Source: Pseudoxanthomonas koreensis_A
GTDB lineage: Bacteria; Pseudomonadota; Gammaproteobacteria; Xanthomonadales; Xanthomonadaceae
Reading direction: 5' to 3'
DNA length: 64,000 nucleotides
Assembly: GCF_041890415.1 (NCBI RefSeq)
Contig: NZ_CP169056.1
Span: 248,001-312,000 of the forward strand
In this document: in pieces, positions 19,021-27,017 of the stretch
How positions within the stretch are numbered: position 1 is the stretch's first letter
Layout of the letters: each line of letters opens with the position of its first letter
The notes under the pieces: model-generated
What the model saw: the letters and a program-made list of their open reading frames with translations, nothing else
Database searches by the model: none
What the model was told of the DNA's origin: nothing
Program-made: the position numbers and the translations under genes

Positions 19021-19959
19021 GTGGTGGAGTCACATGAGAGCACATCTGTAAAGTTCAATGGAGAAGTGGAATTCCCCTACCCTGTAACGGTTTTCTCTCT
19101 TGTTGCTGGCGGGTGTTTACCGCTTCCGCTATCCAGTGCGCAAGTGCACTTGGTGGACATGAATATCCTCCTTTGGCTTCGTCAAGTCCCAGGGTCCGTG
19201 GCAAAACGTAAGGACTTCGAGGCGAACCGTTGGTGGCTGGAGTTCCTCAATGACCCTGCCCAAGTCATCAATCCGGTGTTGTGTGCAATGGAAGGTTGGA
19301 ACCTTCGTGTGCCGACAATCGGAGAGTTCCGGACGGTGTACGAAAGTTCCTGTGATGAACTGCAGGCCTACTTCCCGAGAGCGCATATCTTGCGGCATGA
19401 AGCGGTCCACTTTGACGGGCTCTATGAACTTGTCACTAGAACTTCAGTGCGACACGCTGCTGAGGTCACCTTCCTTCGCCAGGTGGCGCCCCTCGTTACA
19501 GAGCCCAAAGGAGGACGGGAGCGCCGTCGCCTCCGGGAGCTCATCCTCGGGCAGGCTCGCAACTCGGGAATCAGAACATCGATGGCGCTGATCGCAGTGC
19601 TGTCCTGCCTGTGCGAGGGAGGGGGGAAGGCTGCTCGGGTTACTGCAAGGCGCGTCATCAAGCCAACGGCGTCTTACTCCGAGGAAGATGCCCACAATGC
19701 CTTGTCTGATATTCGAGCACTGGAGATGCTCGCAGCAGGGTATGCGTTAGGAGGTCCGGCCCTTGGACTCTGTACGCGTGACAAGCCGCTTGCCGGATTC
19801 TGGTGTGACCTGGGCGTAAGAAACTCATGCTTGGTCGAGGGCGTTTTCGCCACGTCCTACGGCCTTTCACCTCGGCTGTTCACAGCATTGTCCGAAGAAG
19901 AGATGCGGGAGCTCTTCTCTTTGATGGTGGACTACGGGTTCGACGGGATTGAGGAGTAA
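19021..19959 (+). CDS. Putative PIN-domain-like protein
   Basis: 312 residues from a GTG at 19021 (second GTG at 19024), preceded by GGGGGC. No ATG start is available without losing the predicted core. A PIN-like arrangement of acidic residues is visible: D46 and N48 in VHLVDMNILLWL, E91 in CAMEGW, D230 in HNALSDIRALEM and D254 in LGLCTRDKPLAGFW. PIN domains are metal-dependent ribonucleases found in toxins and defence proteins; the chain is longer than VapC toxins and has an insert at about 105-215. Base composition is lower in GC than the flanks. It diverges from the OLD-family gene; a joint defence role is inferred, not shown. No adjacent antitoxin was recognised. Confidence 0.55.
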   Translation: MVESHESTSVKFNGEVEFPYPVTVFSLVAGGCLPLPLSSAQVHLVDMNILLWLRQVPGSVAKRKDFEANRWWLEFLNDPAQVINPVLCAMEGWNLRVPTIGEFRTVYESSCDELQAYFPRAHILRHEAVHFDGLYELVTRTSVRHAAEVTFLRQVAPLVTEPKGGRERRRLRELILGQARNSGIRTSMALIAVLSCLCEGGGKAARVTARRVIKPTASYSEEDAHNALSDIRALEMLAAGYALGGPALGLCTRDKPLAGFWCDLGVRNSCLVEGVFATSYGLSPRLFTALSEEEMRELFSLMVDYGFDGIEE

Positions 19960-19963
19960 TAAT

Positions 19964-19979
19964 GGGGGCAGGTTCACTT
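19964..19979 (+). repeat. Short repeat, GTCAGATTCACTT motif (copy 2, degenerate)
   Basis: GGGGGCAGGTTCACTT, two mismatches to copy 3. It begins four bases after the stop of the PIN-like gene, at the right border of the low-GC island. Confidence 0.5.
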
Positions 19980-20087
19980 ATTGATAGTTGGCTTGGCTGC
20001 ACGAGTGCAAGACGGCATGGCCTGTGCAGAAACTGCAGGGTACATTAGGTACCTGCCAGAATTCACGACAGACCCGATGGGGGAAGA

Positions 20088-20465
20088 ATGGAACTCTTCA
20101 AGCGCTTGAAAGCCATGTTCGCGGGCCAGCTGGCACCAACTCCCGTGGATGCCAGTGCCCTGCGTCCTGCGCTGCGCTACCACAACCGCCGCAATCCGGA
20201 TGGGCCGCATGTGGCGTTCTTCGATGGGTTCAGGGAGGATGAGAAGAGAGGGAAGGTTCTGGTACTGGACCTGCGCGGGGATGCGGATGTCTCCCAGCGT
20301 GGACAGATGCTGCTTGCCTGCCTCGACGCACTGGAGCAGAACGCGGACTTTGCCTGCTCCGTGCTGATGGACCGGGTGATCGTGGATGAGATGGTGGCCG
20401 TGGTCGATACCAACGTGGACGAGCTGCGTTCGGCTGTGCGCCGGCTGGAGTTCGAGTACGCCTGA
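20088..20465 (+). CDS. Hypothetical protein, 125 residues
   Basis: Not recognised. ATG at 20088 after GGGGGAAGA. The protein is soluble, with alternating charged and hydrophobic residues, no signal peptide and no cysteine motif beyond two isolated Cys (LLACLDAL, FACSVL). A segment VLVLDLRGDADVSQRGQMLLACLDALEQ looks like a strand followed by a long helix, and VAVVDTNVDELRSAVRRLEFEYA ends the chain. GC content is back to the local average. Coding status is supported by the ribosome site and plausible composition only. A REP unit follows at 20517. Confidence 0.6.
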   Translation: MELFKRLKAMFAGQLAPTPVDASALRPALRYHNRRNPDGPHVAFFDGFREDEKRGKVLVLDLRGDADVSQRGQMLLACLDALEQNADFACSVLMDRVIVDEMVAVVDTNVDELRSAVRRLEFEYA

Positions 20466-20516
20466 TGCAAGGCTAGGACGTCTCGGTGTGTGCAAGCGCC
20501 TTGCGGGAAGGCTTGC

Positions 20517-20544
20517 GCGGTCGCCGGCAAGTCCGGCTCCTACA
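20517..20544. repeat. REP-type palindromic unit
   Basis: GCGGTCGCCGGCAAGTCCGG then CTCCTACA. Single copy of the REP family that recurs in this window (core GTAGGAGCCGG...CCGGCGACC or its complement). Lies between the 125-residue protein and the phospholipase-like gene. Confidence 0.8.
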
Positions 20545-20645
20545 ATTTCTCTCCCGAGTCGTGACTGTGTCCGGTGGGAGGTAAGCGGAGCTAGGGCCTT
20601 GGAGTGACAGGGCTGGATTCGTATCGCTGAAAGCGGAGGGGGGTT

Positions 20646-21728
20646 ATGCGCAGTTGGGTCCTTTTGTCGCTTGTCCTCCTCACTGTGGGAGATGTGTCGG
20701 CGCACAAGCTTGCCCCCGAGGCGACGCCCGAGGAGCGGCGGCTGGCAGGAATCACGTCCGGGGCGCGCGCCTCGCTGGAGCGATTGATGGCGCGGTGGTC
20801 GTTGGAGGTGTTTACCGAGCCCGTCCATGAGGAAATCACCAACCACATCTATGGCTGCAACGGTGACGTTTGCGCTGGGAACCAAGCCACGACTGCGCCG
20901 CCGGCGGTCCTCGCAGGTGTGCGCTGGAACGATGATCCGCCTTTCCAGCTACTAGCCGGCCAGGCTCAGAACACCAACTGCAAAACCCGGGAAACCGTGC
21001 GCTTCGAGACCCAGCCGCTGTGCTGGGTGGCCCTGTTCCGTGATGCGAAGGCCGGTGCGGCGCGCGGCAAGCGGTACGGTCCGGGTGATGCCATGCTCTA
21101 TCGGTCGCATTTCGGCGACCTCCAGTTCCTCCATGCGATGGCTGCCGCGGATGGCGAGAGTGCGGCAACGACGCGCGATGCTCTTATGGGCTGGTTCGAG
21201 TTTGCATGGCGCGCCTCGCTGGGCGAGTACACGCTGGACACCCGGCTCAAGGATGTTCGAATCCCGGTGATCCAGCATGCATTTGGAGGCACCGAATGGC
21301 GCGTAATGGATCTTTATACGCTCGGTGCCAGTGGTGGGCTGAGGCGCTACGTCGCTGATGTGGCATTCGGCTCGCTGCTGCATGCGGTGCAGGACAGCTT
21401 TGCGGCGGGTCACGTGCGGCGCGAGGAAGCCAGCGGTTTGCAGGAATGCCACCTCGCGGGAACTGCTGTGTCAGCGCCCGGGCGGATCCTGGAGTTCCAT
21501 TCGTATGCCGGTCAGGATCATGGGCTCCATGCCCAAGCGGATTCGCGCAAAGCGTTCATGCGGAGGTTCCAGGAGGCGGGCAACGTCGTGGAGGTCAGTA
21601 AGCCCCTTGTGCGCGCACGCACGCAGGCGCTTGAGTGGCACGCGGTCGAGCCATACTTTGATTGCCTCTTTACCCTGCAGCGCCCGGAAGCTCCAGCAAC
21701 AGCCGGCGACTTCCTTGGAGGGAATTAG
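20646..21728 (+). CDS. Secreted protein resembling zinc-dependent phospholipase C
   Basis: 360 residues with a signal peptide (MRSWVLLSLVLLTVGDVSA, cleavage near 19). Histidine and aspartate clusters follow the order seen in the S1-P1/phospholipase C fold: VHEEITNHIYG (about 60-70), VRWNDDPPF (about 92), GDLQFLHAM, HAVQDSFAAGH and EFHSYAGQDHGLHAQAD. The HAVQDSFAAGH segment is close to the zinc-binding HxxxD...H pattern of that family. Six or more cysteines suggest disulfides outside the cytoplasm. Whether it cleaves phospholipids is inferred; it could be another member of the fold. It stands alone between a REP unit and the MAPEG gene. Confidence 0.6.
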   Translation: MRSWVLLSLVLLTVGDVSAHKLAPEATPEERRLAGITSGARASLERLMARWSLEVFTEPVHEEITNHIYGCNGDVCAGNQATTAPPAVLAGVRWNDDPPFQLLAGQAQNTNCKTRETVRFETQPLCWVALFRDAKAGAARGKRYGPGDAMLYRSHFGDLQFLHAMAAADGESAATTRDALMGWFEFAWRASLGEYTLDTRLKDVRIPVIQHAFGGTEWRVMDLYTLGASGGLRRYVADVAFGSLLHAVQDSFAAGHVRREEASGLQECHLAGTAVSAPGRILEFHSYAGQDHGLHAQADSRKAFMRRFQEAGNVVEVSKPLVRARTQALEWHAVEPYFDCLFTLQRPEAPATAGDFLGGN

Positions 21729-21788
21729 GCCGCTCTGGGATCGGGCGGGGCGGGGTCGGATAACGGCGTTAAGCGGGGACCGCTAAAC

Positions 21789-21805
21789 GGGGTCAGATTC
21801 ACTTC
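21789..21805 (+). repeat. Short repeat, GTCAGATTCACTT motif (copy 3)
   Basis: GGGGTCAGATTCACTTC. Just upstream is a small hairpin, AGCGG-GGA-CCGCT (near 21773). The pairing of a short stem with this motif looks like a remnant of a REP or transposon end; no transposase gene is near. Confidence 0.6.
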
Positions 21806-21914
21806 CTATTCGAGCCGAATGGAGTCAGGCCTGGTCTCCATCAAGGTGCAGCCACTCTCGGGCGGATCCGTCCCTCTTTGATCCCACCCACATCAATCCA
21901 CAACAAGGGAAACC

Positions 21915-22301
21915 ATGAACTACGTCGATCTGGTGGCCGTGCTGGCCATCCTCCAGCTCATCTTCTTTGGGGTGCTCGTCGGTCGTGCGCGCGGGCGATA
22001 CGGGGTCAAGGCTCCGGCCGTTTCCGGGCATGAGATGTTCGAGCGCGCCTACCGCGTCCAGATGAACACGCTGGAGCTCATGGTCGCCTTTCTCCCGGCC
22101 TTGTTCGTCGCTGCCAGGTACTGGCCGCAGTCCTGGGTCGCCATTGCCGGTGCGGTGTACCTGGTCGGCCGGTTCATCTACTGGCGCAGCTATACCGCCG
22201 CGCCGGCAAGCCGTGGGCTGGGTTTTGCCCTGTCCATGTTGCCCATCCTGGCGCTGCTCATCGGCGCACTTGGCGGCATCATCCGCGGCAGCGCGGCCTG
22301 A
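21915..22301 (+). CDS. MAPEG family membrane protein
   Basis: 128 residues, four membrane segments. The pattern FERAYRVQMNTLELMVAFLPALFVAARY is the MAPEG (membrane-associated eicosanoid and glutathione metabolism) signature, with the conserved R and N-x-x-E residues. Bacterial members may have glutathione transferase or peroxidase activity, but many have unknown substrates. ATG at 21915 after AAGGGAAACC. Followed at 22351 by a small membrane protein on the same strand. Confidence 0.88.
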   Translation: MNYVDLVAVLAILQLIFFGVLVGRARGRYGVKAPAVSGHEMFERAYRVQMNTLELMVAFLPALFVAARYWPQSWVAIAGAVYLVGRFIYWRSYTAAPASRGLGFALSMLPILALLIGALGGIIRGSAA

Positions 22302-22350
22302 CCGGATTCAAGCCGGCGGCAGGGCCGTCCACCGCAGGGGCTGAGCCGCC

Positions 22351-22533
22351 ATGTTCAAGATCATCGGATTCTTCCTCGTGCTGTATGTCTGCTACGCGGC
22401 GGCCACCGGCCGGGTATGGGCCAAGGCCGGCATCCGTGCGCGCGAGATCCTGCGCGAGGAGAGCCCGCGGTACTTCTGGGGGGTCGTCGGTATCTATGCG
22501 GCCCTTTCCGTGGCGCTGTTCTTCGTGTTCTGA
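22351..22533 (+). CDS. Small membrane protein, 60 residues
   Basis: Two hydrophobic segments (MFKIIGFFLVLYVCYAAATGRVW and WGVVGIYAALSVALFFVF) joined by a charged loop (AKAGIRAREILREESPRY). No family recognised. It lies 50 bases after the MAPEG gene and 80 before the GNAT gene on the same strand, so it is probably co-transcribed. Short but with a clear membrane pattern. Confidence 0.65.
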   Translation: MFKIIGFFLVLYVCYAAATGRVWAKAGIRAREILREESPRYFWGVVGIYAALSVALFFVF

Positions 22534-22613
22534 TGCCGCCGCGGCCTGGCGGCAGATGCGGCGGGGCGATTGCATGCCCAATCACGTCGATTGTCGAAGG
22601 GGTACGGAGCCTG

Positions 22614-23060
22614 ATGGACATCATGCTGGTTGAGGACGAGGCGGGGGTCGAGCGGTGCTACCCGCTCATGTCGACGTTGCGCCCGCACCTGTCGCGCGAG
22701 GCGTTCGTCGCGGCGGTGCGGCGCATGGAGGCGGCGCACGGTTACCGGCTGGTCAAGCTGGAGGAGGGTGGCAAGCTGTGTGCGCTGGCCGGCATCCGCA
22801 TGGGCGAGTGGCTGCACCGCGGCCGCTACCTGGAGGTGGATGAACTGGTCACCGACGAGGGCGAACGCTCGCGCGGTTACGGCCGGGCGCTGCTGGCCTG
22901 GATTGCCGATTACGCCCGCGCGCAGGGTTGCGACCAGGTACGGCTGGTGTCCGGCGTGCAGCGCGTGGATGCGCACCGCTTCTACGAGCGCGAAGGGATG
23001 CGCTTCGAGGCCAAGTACTTCTCGATGGACCTGGGTCAGGCGCCGCGCGCCCGGTCCTAG
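22614..23060 (+). CDS. GNAT family N-acetyltransferase
   Basis: 148 residues from MDIMLVEDEAGVERCY, with GGAG seven bases before the ATG. The acetyl-CoA binding motif A reads VDELVTDEGERSRGYGRALLAWIADYARAQGCDQVRL, with the R/Q-x-x-G-x-G/A core as RSRGYGRA, followed by HRFYEREGMRFEAKYFSMDL. Acceptor substrate unknown. Its stop overlaps that of the convergent RIO kinase gene within the four-base sequence CTAG. Confidence 0.9.
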   Translation: MDIMLVEDEAGVERCYPLMSTLRPHLSREAFVAAVRRMEAAHGYRLVKLEEGGKLCALAGIRMGEWLHRGRYLEVDELVTDEGERSRGYGRALLAWIADYARAQGCDQVRLVSGVQRVDAHRFYEREGMRFEAKYFSMDLGQAPRARS

Positions 23061-23914
23061 TCTTCCTCGGCCGCCGCTTCCCGCCCCTGCTGGCGGATCA
23101 GCGCTTCCTCGCGCGCATCGTTGATGGCGTGGCGCACGCCGTCCACATCGGGCGCGGACTCGTCGTGCTCGAACTCGCCGGTCAGCTCGCTGTCCGGGTG
23201 CAGTTCGCCGGCCTCGAACAGCGCCCACATCTCCTCGCCGTACCAGGTGTCCAGCAACTCCGGCGCAAACCCGCCCAGGCAGGCGGTGATGTTGTTGACG
23301 TCGCGCAGCAGCATGGTGCGCGCGGCGTTGTTGCCGGCGGCGCTGACCACCTGCGGGAAGTCGATCACCACCGGTCCGTCGGCGGCCACCAGCACGTTGT
23401 AGGGCGACAGGTCGCCGTGGACCAGGCCGGTGCAGAGCATCTTCACGATCTGGCGCACCAGGAAGCGATGGAAGCTGCGTGCCTCGTCCGGCGACAGCTC
23501 CACCTCGCCCAGCCGCGGTGCCGAATGTCCGTCCGCATCCACCACCAGTTCCATCACCAGCACGCCGTGGAAGTAGCCATACGGCTCGGGCACGCGCACG
23601 CCGGCATCGCGCAGCTGGTACAGCGCGTCGACCTCGGTGTTCTTCCAGGCCGCTTCCTGCTGCTTGCGGCCGTACTTGCTGGCCTTGCCGATCGCGCGCT
23701 GCTCGCGGCTGCCGCGCACCTTGCGCCCTTCCTGGTACTGCACGCGCTGCTGGAAGCTGCGCTGGGCCATGTCCTTGTACACCTTGGCGCAGCGGATCTC
23801 CTCGCCGGCGCGCACCACGTACACGGCCGCTTCCTTGCCGCTCTTGAGCGGACGCAGCACGGCATCGATCACGCCATCGTCGATCAGCGCCTGCAGGCCT
23901 GCGGGAGTTTTCAT
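23057..23914 (-). CDS. RIO-type serine protein kinase
   Basis: 285 residues, ATG after AAGAGGTGCC. Kinase features: ATP-binding SGKEAAVYVVRAGEE with a lysine in CAKVYKDM, the RIO-specific stretch QRSFQQRVQYQEGRKVRGSREQRA, catalytic loop VHGDLSPYNVLV and metal-binding VVIDFPQVV. In archaea and eukaryotes RIO kinases act in ribosome maturation; bacterial roles are not settled. It diverges from the pseudouridine synthase-like gene at 24032, with about 117 bases between, and both may relate to rRNA. Confidence 0.93.
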   Translation of the reverse strand: MKTPAGLQALIDDGVIDAVLRPLKSGKEAAVYVVRAGEEIRCAKVYKDMAQRSFQQRVQYQEGRKVRGSREQRAIGKASKYGRKQQEAAWKNTEVDALYQLRDAGVRVPEPYGYFHGVLVMELVVDADGHSAPRLGEVELSPDEARSFHRFLVRQIVKMLCTGLVHGDLSPYNVLVAADGPVVIDFPQVVSAAGNNAARTMLLRDVNNITACLGGFAPELLDTWYGEEMWALFEAGELHPDSELTGEFEHDESAPDVDGVRHAINDAREEALIRQQGREAAAEED

Positions 23915-24031
23915 GGCACCTCTTGAGGAACGGGGCGGCGCGCCCGGCCCGCCACCGCAACCGGCGTCCCGGGGCGCACCGGAGTGCGCGAACGATACAC
24001 TGCGCGTCCCCGCTCCCGTGGTTTTGCATTC

Positions 24032-24754
24032 ATGTCCGATCCGGTTCGCCTGGCCAGGCGCGTGGCCGAACTGGCGCGCTGTTCCCGCAACGAGGCCGAA
24101 CAGTACGTCCAGGGCGGCTGGGTGAAGGTGGACGGCCGGGTGGTGGAAGCGCCCAACCACATGGTCAGCAGCGAAGCGGTCGAGATCGATCCGGCCGCGC
24201 AGCTGCAGGCCAACGAGCCGGCCACCGTGCTGCTGCACAAGCCGGCCGGTGTCGATGTGGCCACCGGGGCCAACCCGGCCTTGGCCCTGGTAACGCCGGC
24301 AACGCGATGGAGCCAGGACGCCAGCGGCGTGCGCCTGCTGCAGCAGCATTTCCAGCGCCTGGTGGCGCTGGCGCCGCTGGAGCGCGAGGCCAGCGGCCTG
24401 GTGGTGCTGAGCCAGGACAGGCGCGTGCGGCGGCGGCTGGTCGAGGACATGGATGCCATCGAGCAGGAGTTCGTGGTCGAGGTTGACGGTGCGCTGGACC
24501 CGTGGGGCCTGGGCCGACTGGGCCACGGCCTGGCCTACGAAGGGCGCGCGCTGGCGCCGTGCAAGGTCAGTTGGCAGAACGAGACCCGCCTGCGCTTCGC
24601 GATCAAGGGCGTGCGCCCCGGGCAACTGCGCGACATGTGCGCGCAGGTCGGCCTGCAGGTGCTGTCGATCCGCAGGATCCGGATCGGCCGGATCGCGCTG
24701 GCCAAGATGCCCGCCGGCAACTGGCGCTACCTGCCGGTGGGCGAGAAGTTCTGA
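24032..24754 (+). CDS. RsuA/RluF-family pseudouridine synthase-like protein with altered active site
   Basis: 240 residues from MSDPVRLARRVAELARCSRNEAEQYV, an N-terminal S4 RNA-binding domain (to about 60). The catalytic domain follows (ATVLLHKPAGVDVATG...). The family's catalytic motif GRLDxxTxG is replaced by APLEREASGLVVLSQD, so the invariant Asp aligns with Glu and the arginine before it with Pro. Motif VEVDGALDPWGLGRLGHGL and the C-terminal KVSWQNETRLRFAIKGVRPGQLRDMCAQVGLQVLSIRRIRIGRIAL are well kept. Either a divergent active enzyme or an RNA-binding protein that has lost catalysis. Confidence 0.8.
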   Translation: MSDPVRLARRVAELARCSRNEAEQYVQGGWVKVDGRVVEAPNHMVSSEAVEIDPAAQLQANEPATVLLHKPAGVDVATGANPALALVTPATRWSQDASGVRLLQQHFQRLVALAPLEREASGLVVLSQDRRVRRRLVEDMDAIEQEFVVEVDGALDPWGLGRLGHGLAYEGRALAPCKVSWQNETRLRFAIKGVRPGQLRDMCAQVGLQVLSIRRIRIGRIALAKMPAGNWRYLPVGEKF

Positions 24755-24797
24755 GCCGGGCGCGGCGTGTGCCCGGAGTTCGCTGGTGCCGCCGCGC

Positions 24798-25910
24798 TCA
24801 GGGCGCTGGCACGTCGCCGGCCAGCGGCCTGGCCCGCTGCACCAGGGTGACCAGCAACTGCCCGGGCTGCTCGGCGAAAATCTCGTGCGCGGCGTATTCG
24901 AACCACTCGAAGTGCTTGTACGGCGCCTGCACCCGGTCGAACCATTCGTGTGCCACGTATGAGTTGACGCTGCGGTCGTGGCGCCCGGCCAGCACGATCA
25001 GCGGGCAGCCGAGCCGGGTTTCATCGCTCATGTCCACGCCGACGACGTCGCTGAACAGGTACTGCTGCGAGAACCCGTTGCCGTCGTAGGCGCGGGCCGC
25101 TTCCGCGTCGGAGTATTCCGGCGACAGGCGTACGGCCATGCCGTCGATCTGGCGTTCGCGCCAGGCCATCACCCCGCCGTAGTAGTCCGACCAGCGCCGC
25201 TCCAGCGCGATTTTTTCCAACGGGATGGGGGCGTCGCCCTGCGCGTACGGTGCGATGGATTCCAGCTCGGCCACTGCCTGCTGGTTGCCGCTGCGCCGCG
25301 CCTGAGCCAGGGCGTAGGCATGGCCGCGCCGCTCGCTTTCCGGGATATCGATTGCCTGGCCCATGCCGATGTATGCGTGCAGCCACTCCGGCCGGCGCAG
25401 GGCGAACTTCAGGCCCACGTAGCTGCCCCAGGACGTGCCCAGCAGGAAGATCTTCTCCTGGCCGAACTCGCGGCGCAGCCATGCCACCAGTTCCTCGGTG
25501 TCGTCGATGAAGCGCTCCGGCGTCATCGTCGCGGCCACCGCGGCCGGGTCGTTGGCCAGGTGGGTCTTGCCGGCGCCGCGCTGGTCCCAGTGCACCACGG
25601 TGAAGTATTCCTCCAGCCCGCGGGTGGCCCACCAGGCGATCCCCGAGGTCGGGAACCCCGGGCCTCCGTGCACCACCAGCAGCACCGGGTTGCCACGATT
25701 CTGGCCGCGGATGCTGACGAACTGGTTGATCCCGCCAATCGGCAGGTAGTCGTAGCGTTCCACGCCCGAAGGCGCCACGATCTTCCGCAGTTCGCCGATG
25801 ATGGCCACGGCGTCGGCGCGGGCGCCTGTCGGCGCGGGCGTGGTGGCAAGTGCCGGGGTGGTTGCCAGCAGCATGACCAGCGCGGCGGCAACGCGGTGCA
25901 GGTTCCACAT
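24798..25910 (-). CDS. Secreted alpha/beta hydrolase, proline iminopeptidase-like (S33)
   Basis: 370 residues from MWNLHRVAAALVMLLATTPALA (signal peptide, cleavage near 22), with AGGGAACC upstream. The oxyanion loop is VVHGGPGFPTSG, the nucleophile elbow is GTSWGSYVGL (GxSxG), and the C-terminal acid and His regions include VLAGRHDRSVN and EYAAHEIFAEQPG. These are features of the S33 peptidase branch of alpha/beta hydrolases. Location is likely periplasmic or outer envelope; substrate not predicted. Confidence 0.88.
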   Translation of the reverse strand: MWNLHRVAAALVMLLATTPALATTPAPTGARADAVAIIGELRKIVAPSGVERYDYLPIGGINQFVSIRGQNRGNPVLLVVHGGPGFPTSGIAWWATRGLEEYFTVVHWDQRGAGKTHLANDPAAVAATMTPERFIDDTEELVAWLRREFGQEKIFLLGTSWGSYVGLKFALRRPEWLHAYIGMGQAIDIPESERRGHAYALAQARRSGNQQAVAELESIAPYAQGDAPIPLEKIALERRWSDYYGGVMAWRERQIDGMAVRLSPEYSDAEAARAYDGNGFSQQYLFSDVVGVDMSDETRLGCPLIVLAGRHDRSVNSYVAHEWFDRVQAPYKHFEWFEYAAHEIFAEQPGQLLVTLVQRARPLAGDVPAP

Positions 25911-26205
25911 GGCGCTGGTTCCCTGTGTGAAGGCGGGGCGGCCGCGCGCAGGTGGCCGGATGGCACCGGTGGCACGCGCCCACCGCCACATGGTGCCCGC
26001 TCGCGCGGCGGGCCGCCACGGGGCCGGCGGGTGCGGATGATGGCGCCCGTGCGGCGGGCGTGGTGGCGCATTCCGGGGTGCCATTTCCGGTTCCGGTGTT
26101 GTATCAATACGCATCCTCTTCCCGGGCTGGGGACCCGGGCGCGCAGGGCTGTCCTTCCGCGTGCGGGGACGTGCGTCCAACCGTCAAAAACCTAGGGAGC
26201 AAACC

Positions 26206-26931
26206 ATGAAGTGGCTAGCCGTTGTTGCCGGCGTTTCGCTGTCCCTCACCTGCACCGCCGTGGTGCAGGCCAATCCACTCAAGGAGCTGGTCGCTTCGCG
26301 TGGCACCTCCACGCTCAAGTACGAGCGCGCTGTCGGCAAGCGTGCGGAGTTCGCCACGCTGGCCGAACAGGGCCCCGCTGCCGGCGTGGCCGTCACCCTG
26401 GTCGATGACGGCGGGACCGGCGCCGGGGACAAGGTGGCCGATGCGTATGTCGAAGGGCTGCGCAAGGTGTTGCCCAACTCGATCCGGCTGGCCAATGCGG
26501 ATGATCGTTCGCCGCAGTTCCTGGCCCGCATCGCCCTGGCCTCGCGCGAAGGCAGGGCCGGCGAGGATGCCAAGCTGATCGCCGGTGCCCAGGGCACCAC
26601 CTGCCAGCAGGTGGGCAAGGAAAAGATGCAGTGCCAGGAGATCGGCAATGCGCCCAACGCGATGGGCAAGACCGCCTCGACCTGGATCAACCCGGAGCTG
26701 ACGGTGATGATCCGCCTGTACCGGTTCGACACCGAAGATCGCGCTGCTGCACCGGCGGTGGTGTTCGAGGACACCTACAAGCTGTCCTACGTGCAGACCG
26801 AATGCACCGACCCGGGCGCGGCGGTGGCTTCGGCGGCACGGCTGCTGGGCGAGGCGGTGATGACCAGCCGCTCGATCAACGTCGACTTTCCCACCAGCCC
26901 GCGCGTGCTTGGCTGCAACGTCAAAGGCTGA
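26206..26931 (+). CDS. Secreted four-cysteine protein (paralogue of the gene at 33337)
   Basis: 241 residues with a signal peptide (MKWLAVVAGVSLSLTCTAVVQA). The mature part has four cysteines in the patterns TTCQQVGKEKMQCQ, QTECTDPGAA and LGCN. The same spacing and surrounding residues (EDTYKLSYVQTEC... ; NVDFPTSPRVLGC) recur in the protein at 33337 (DDTYVIRYTEANC... ; NIRFQSRGGPLRC). No known domain recognised. The ribosome site is AGGGAGCAAACC. Probably periplasmic, with two disulfides. The 295-base upstream gap shows no other gene. Confidence 0.75.
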   Translation: MKWLAVVAGVSLSLTCTAVVQANPLKELVASRGTSTLKYERAVGKRAEFATLAEQGPAAGVAVTLVDDGGTGAGDKVADAYVEGLRKVLPNSIRLANADDRSPQFLARIALASREGRAGEDAKLIAGAQGTTCQQVGKEKMQCQEIGNAPNAMGKTASTWINPELTVMIRLYRFDTEDRAAAPAVVFEDTYKLSYVQTECTDPGAAVASAARLLGEAVMTSRSINVDFPTSPRVLGCNVKG

Positions 26932-27017
26932 TCCGGCGCGCGGCCGGGCGACTTAACGGCAAGTTCAGTCCTGGTCCCTAGAGTGGCCCGGCCAATTCGC
27001 GCCAATGGGAGTTTCGA

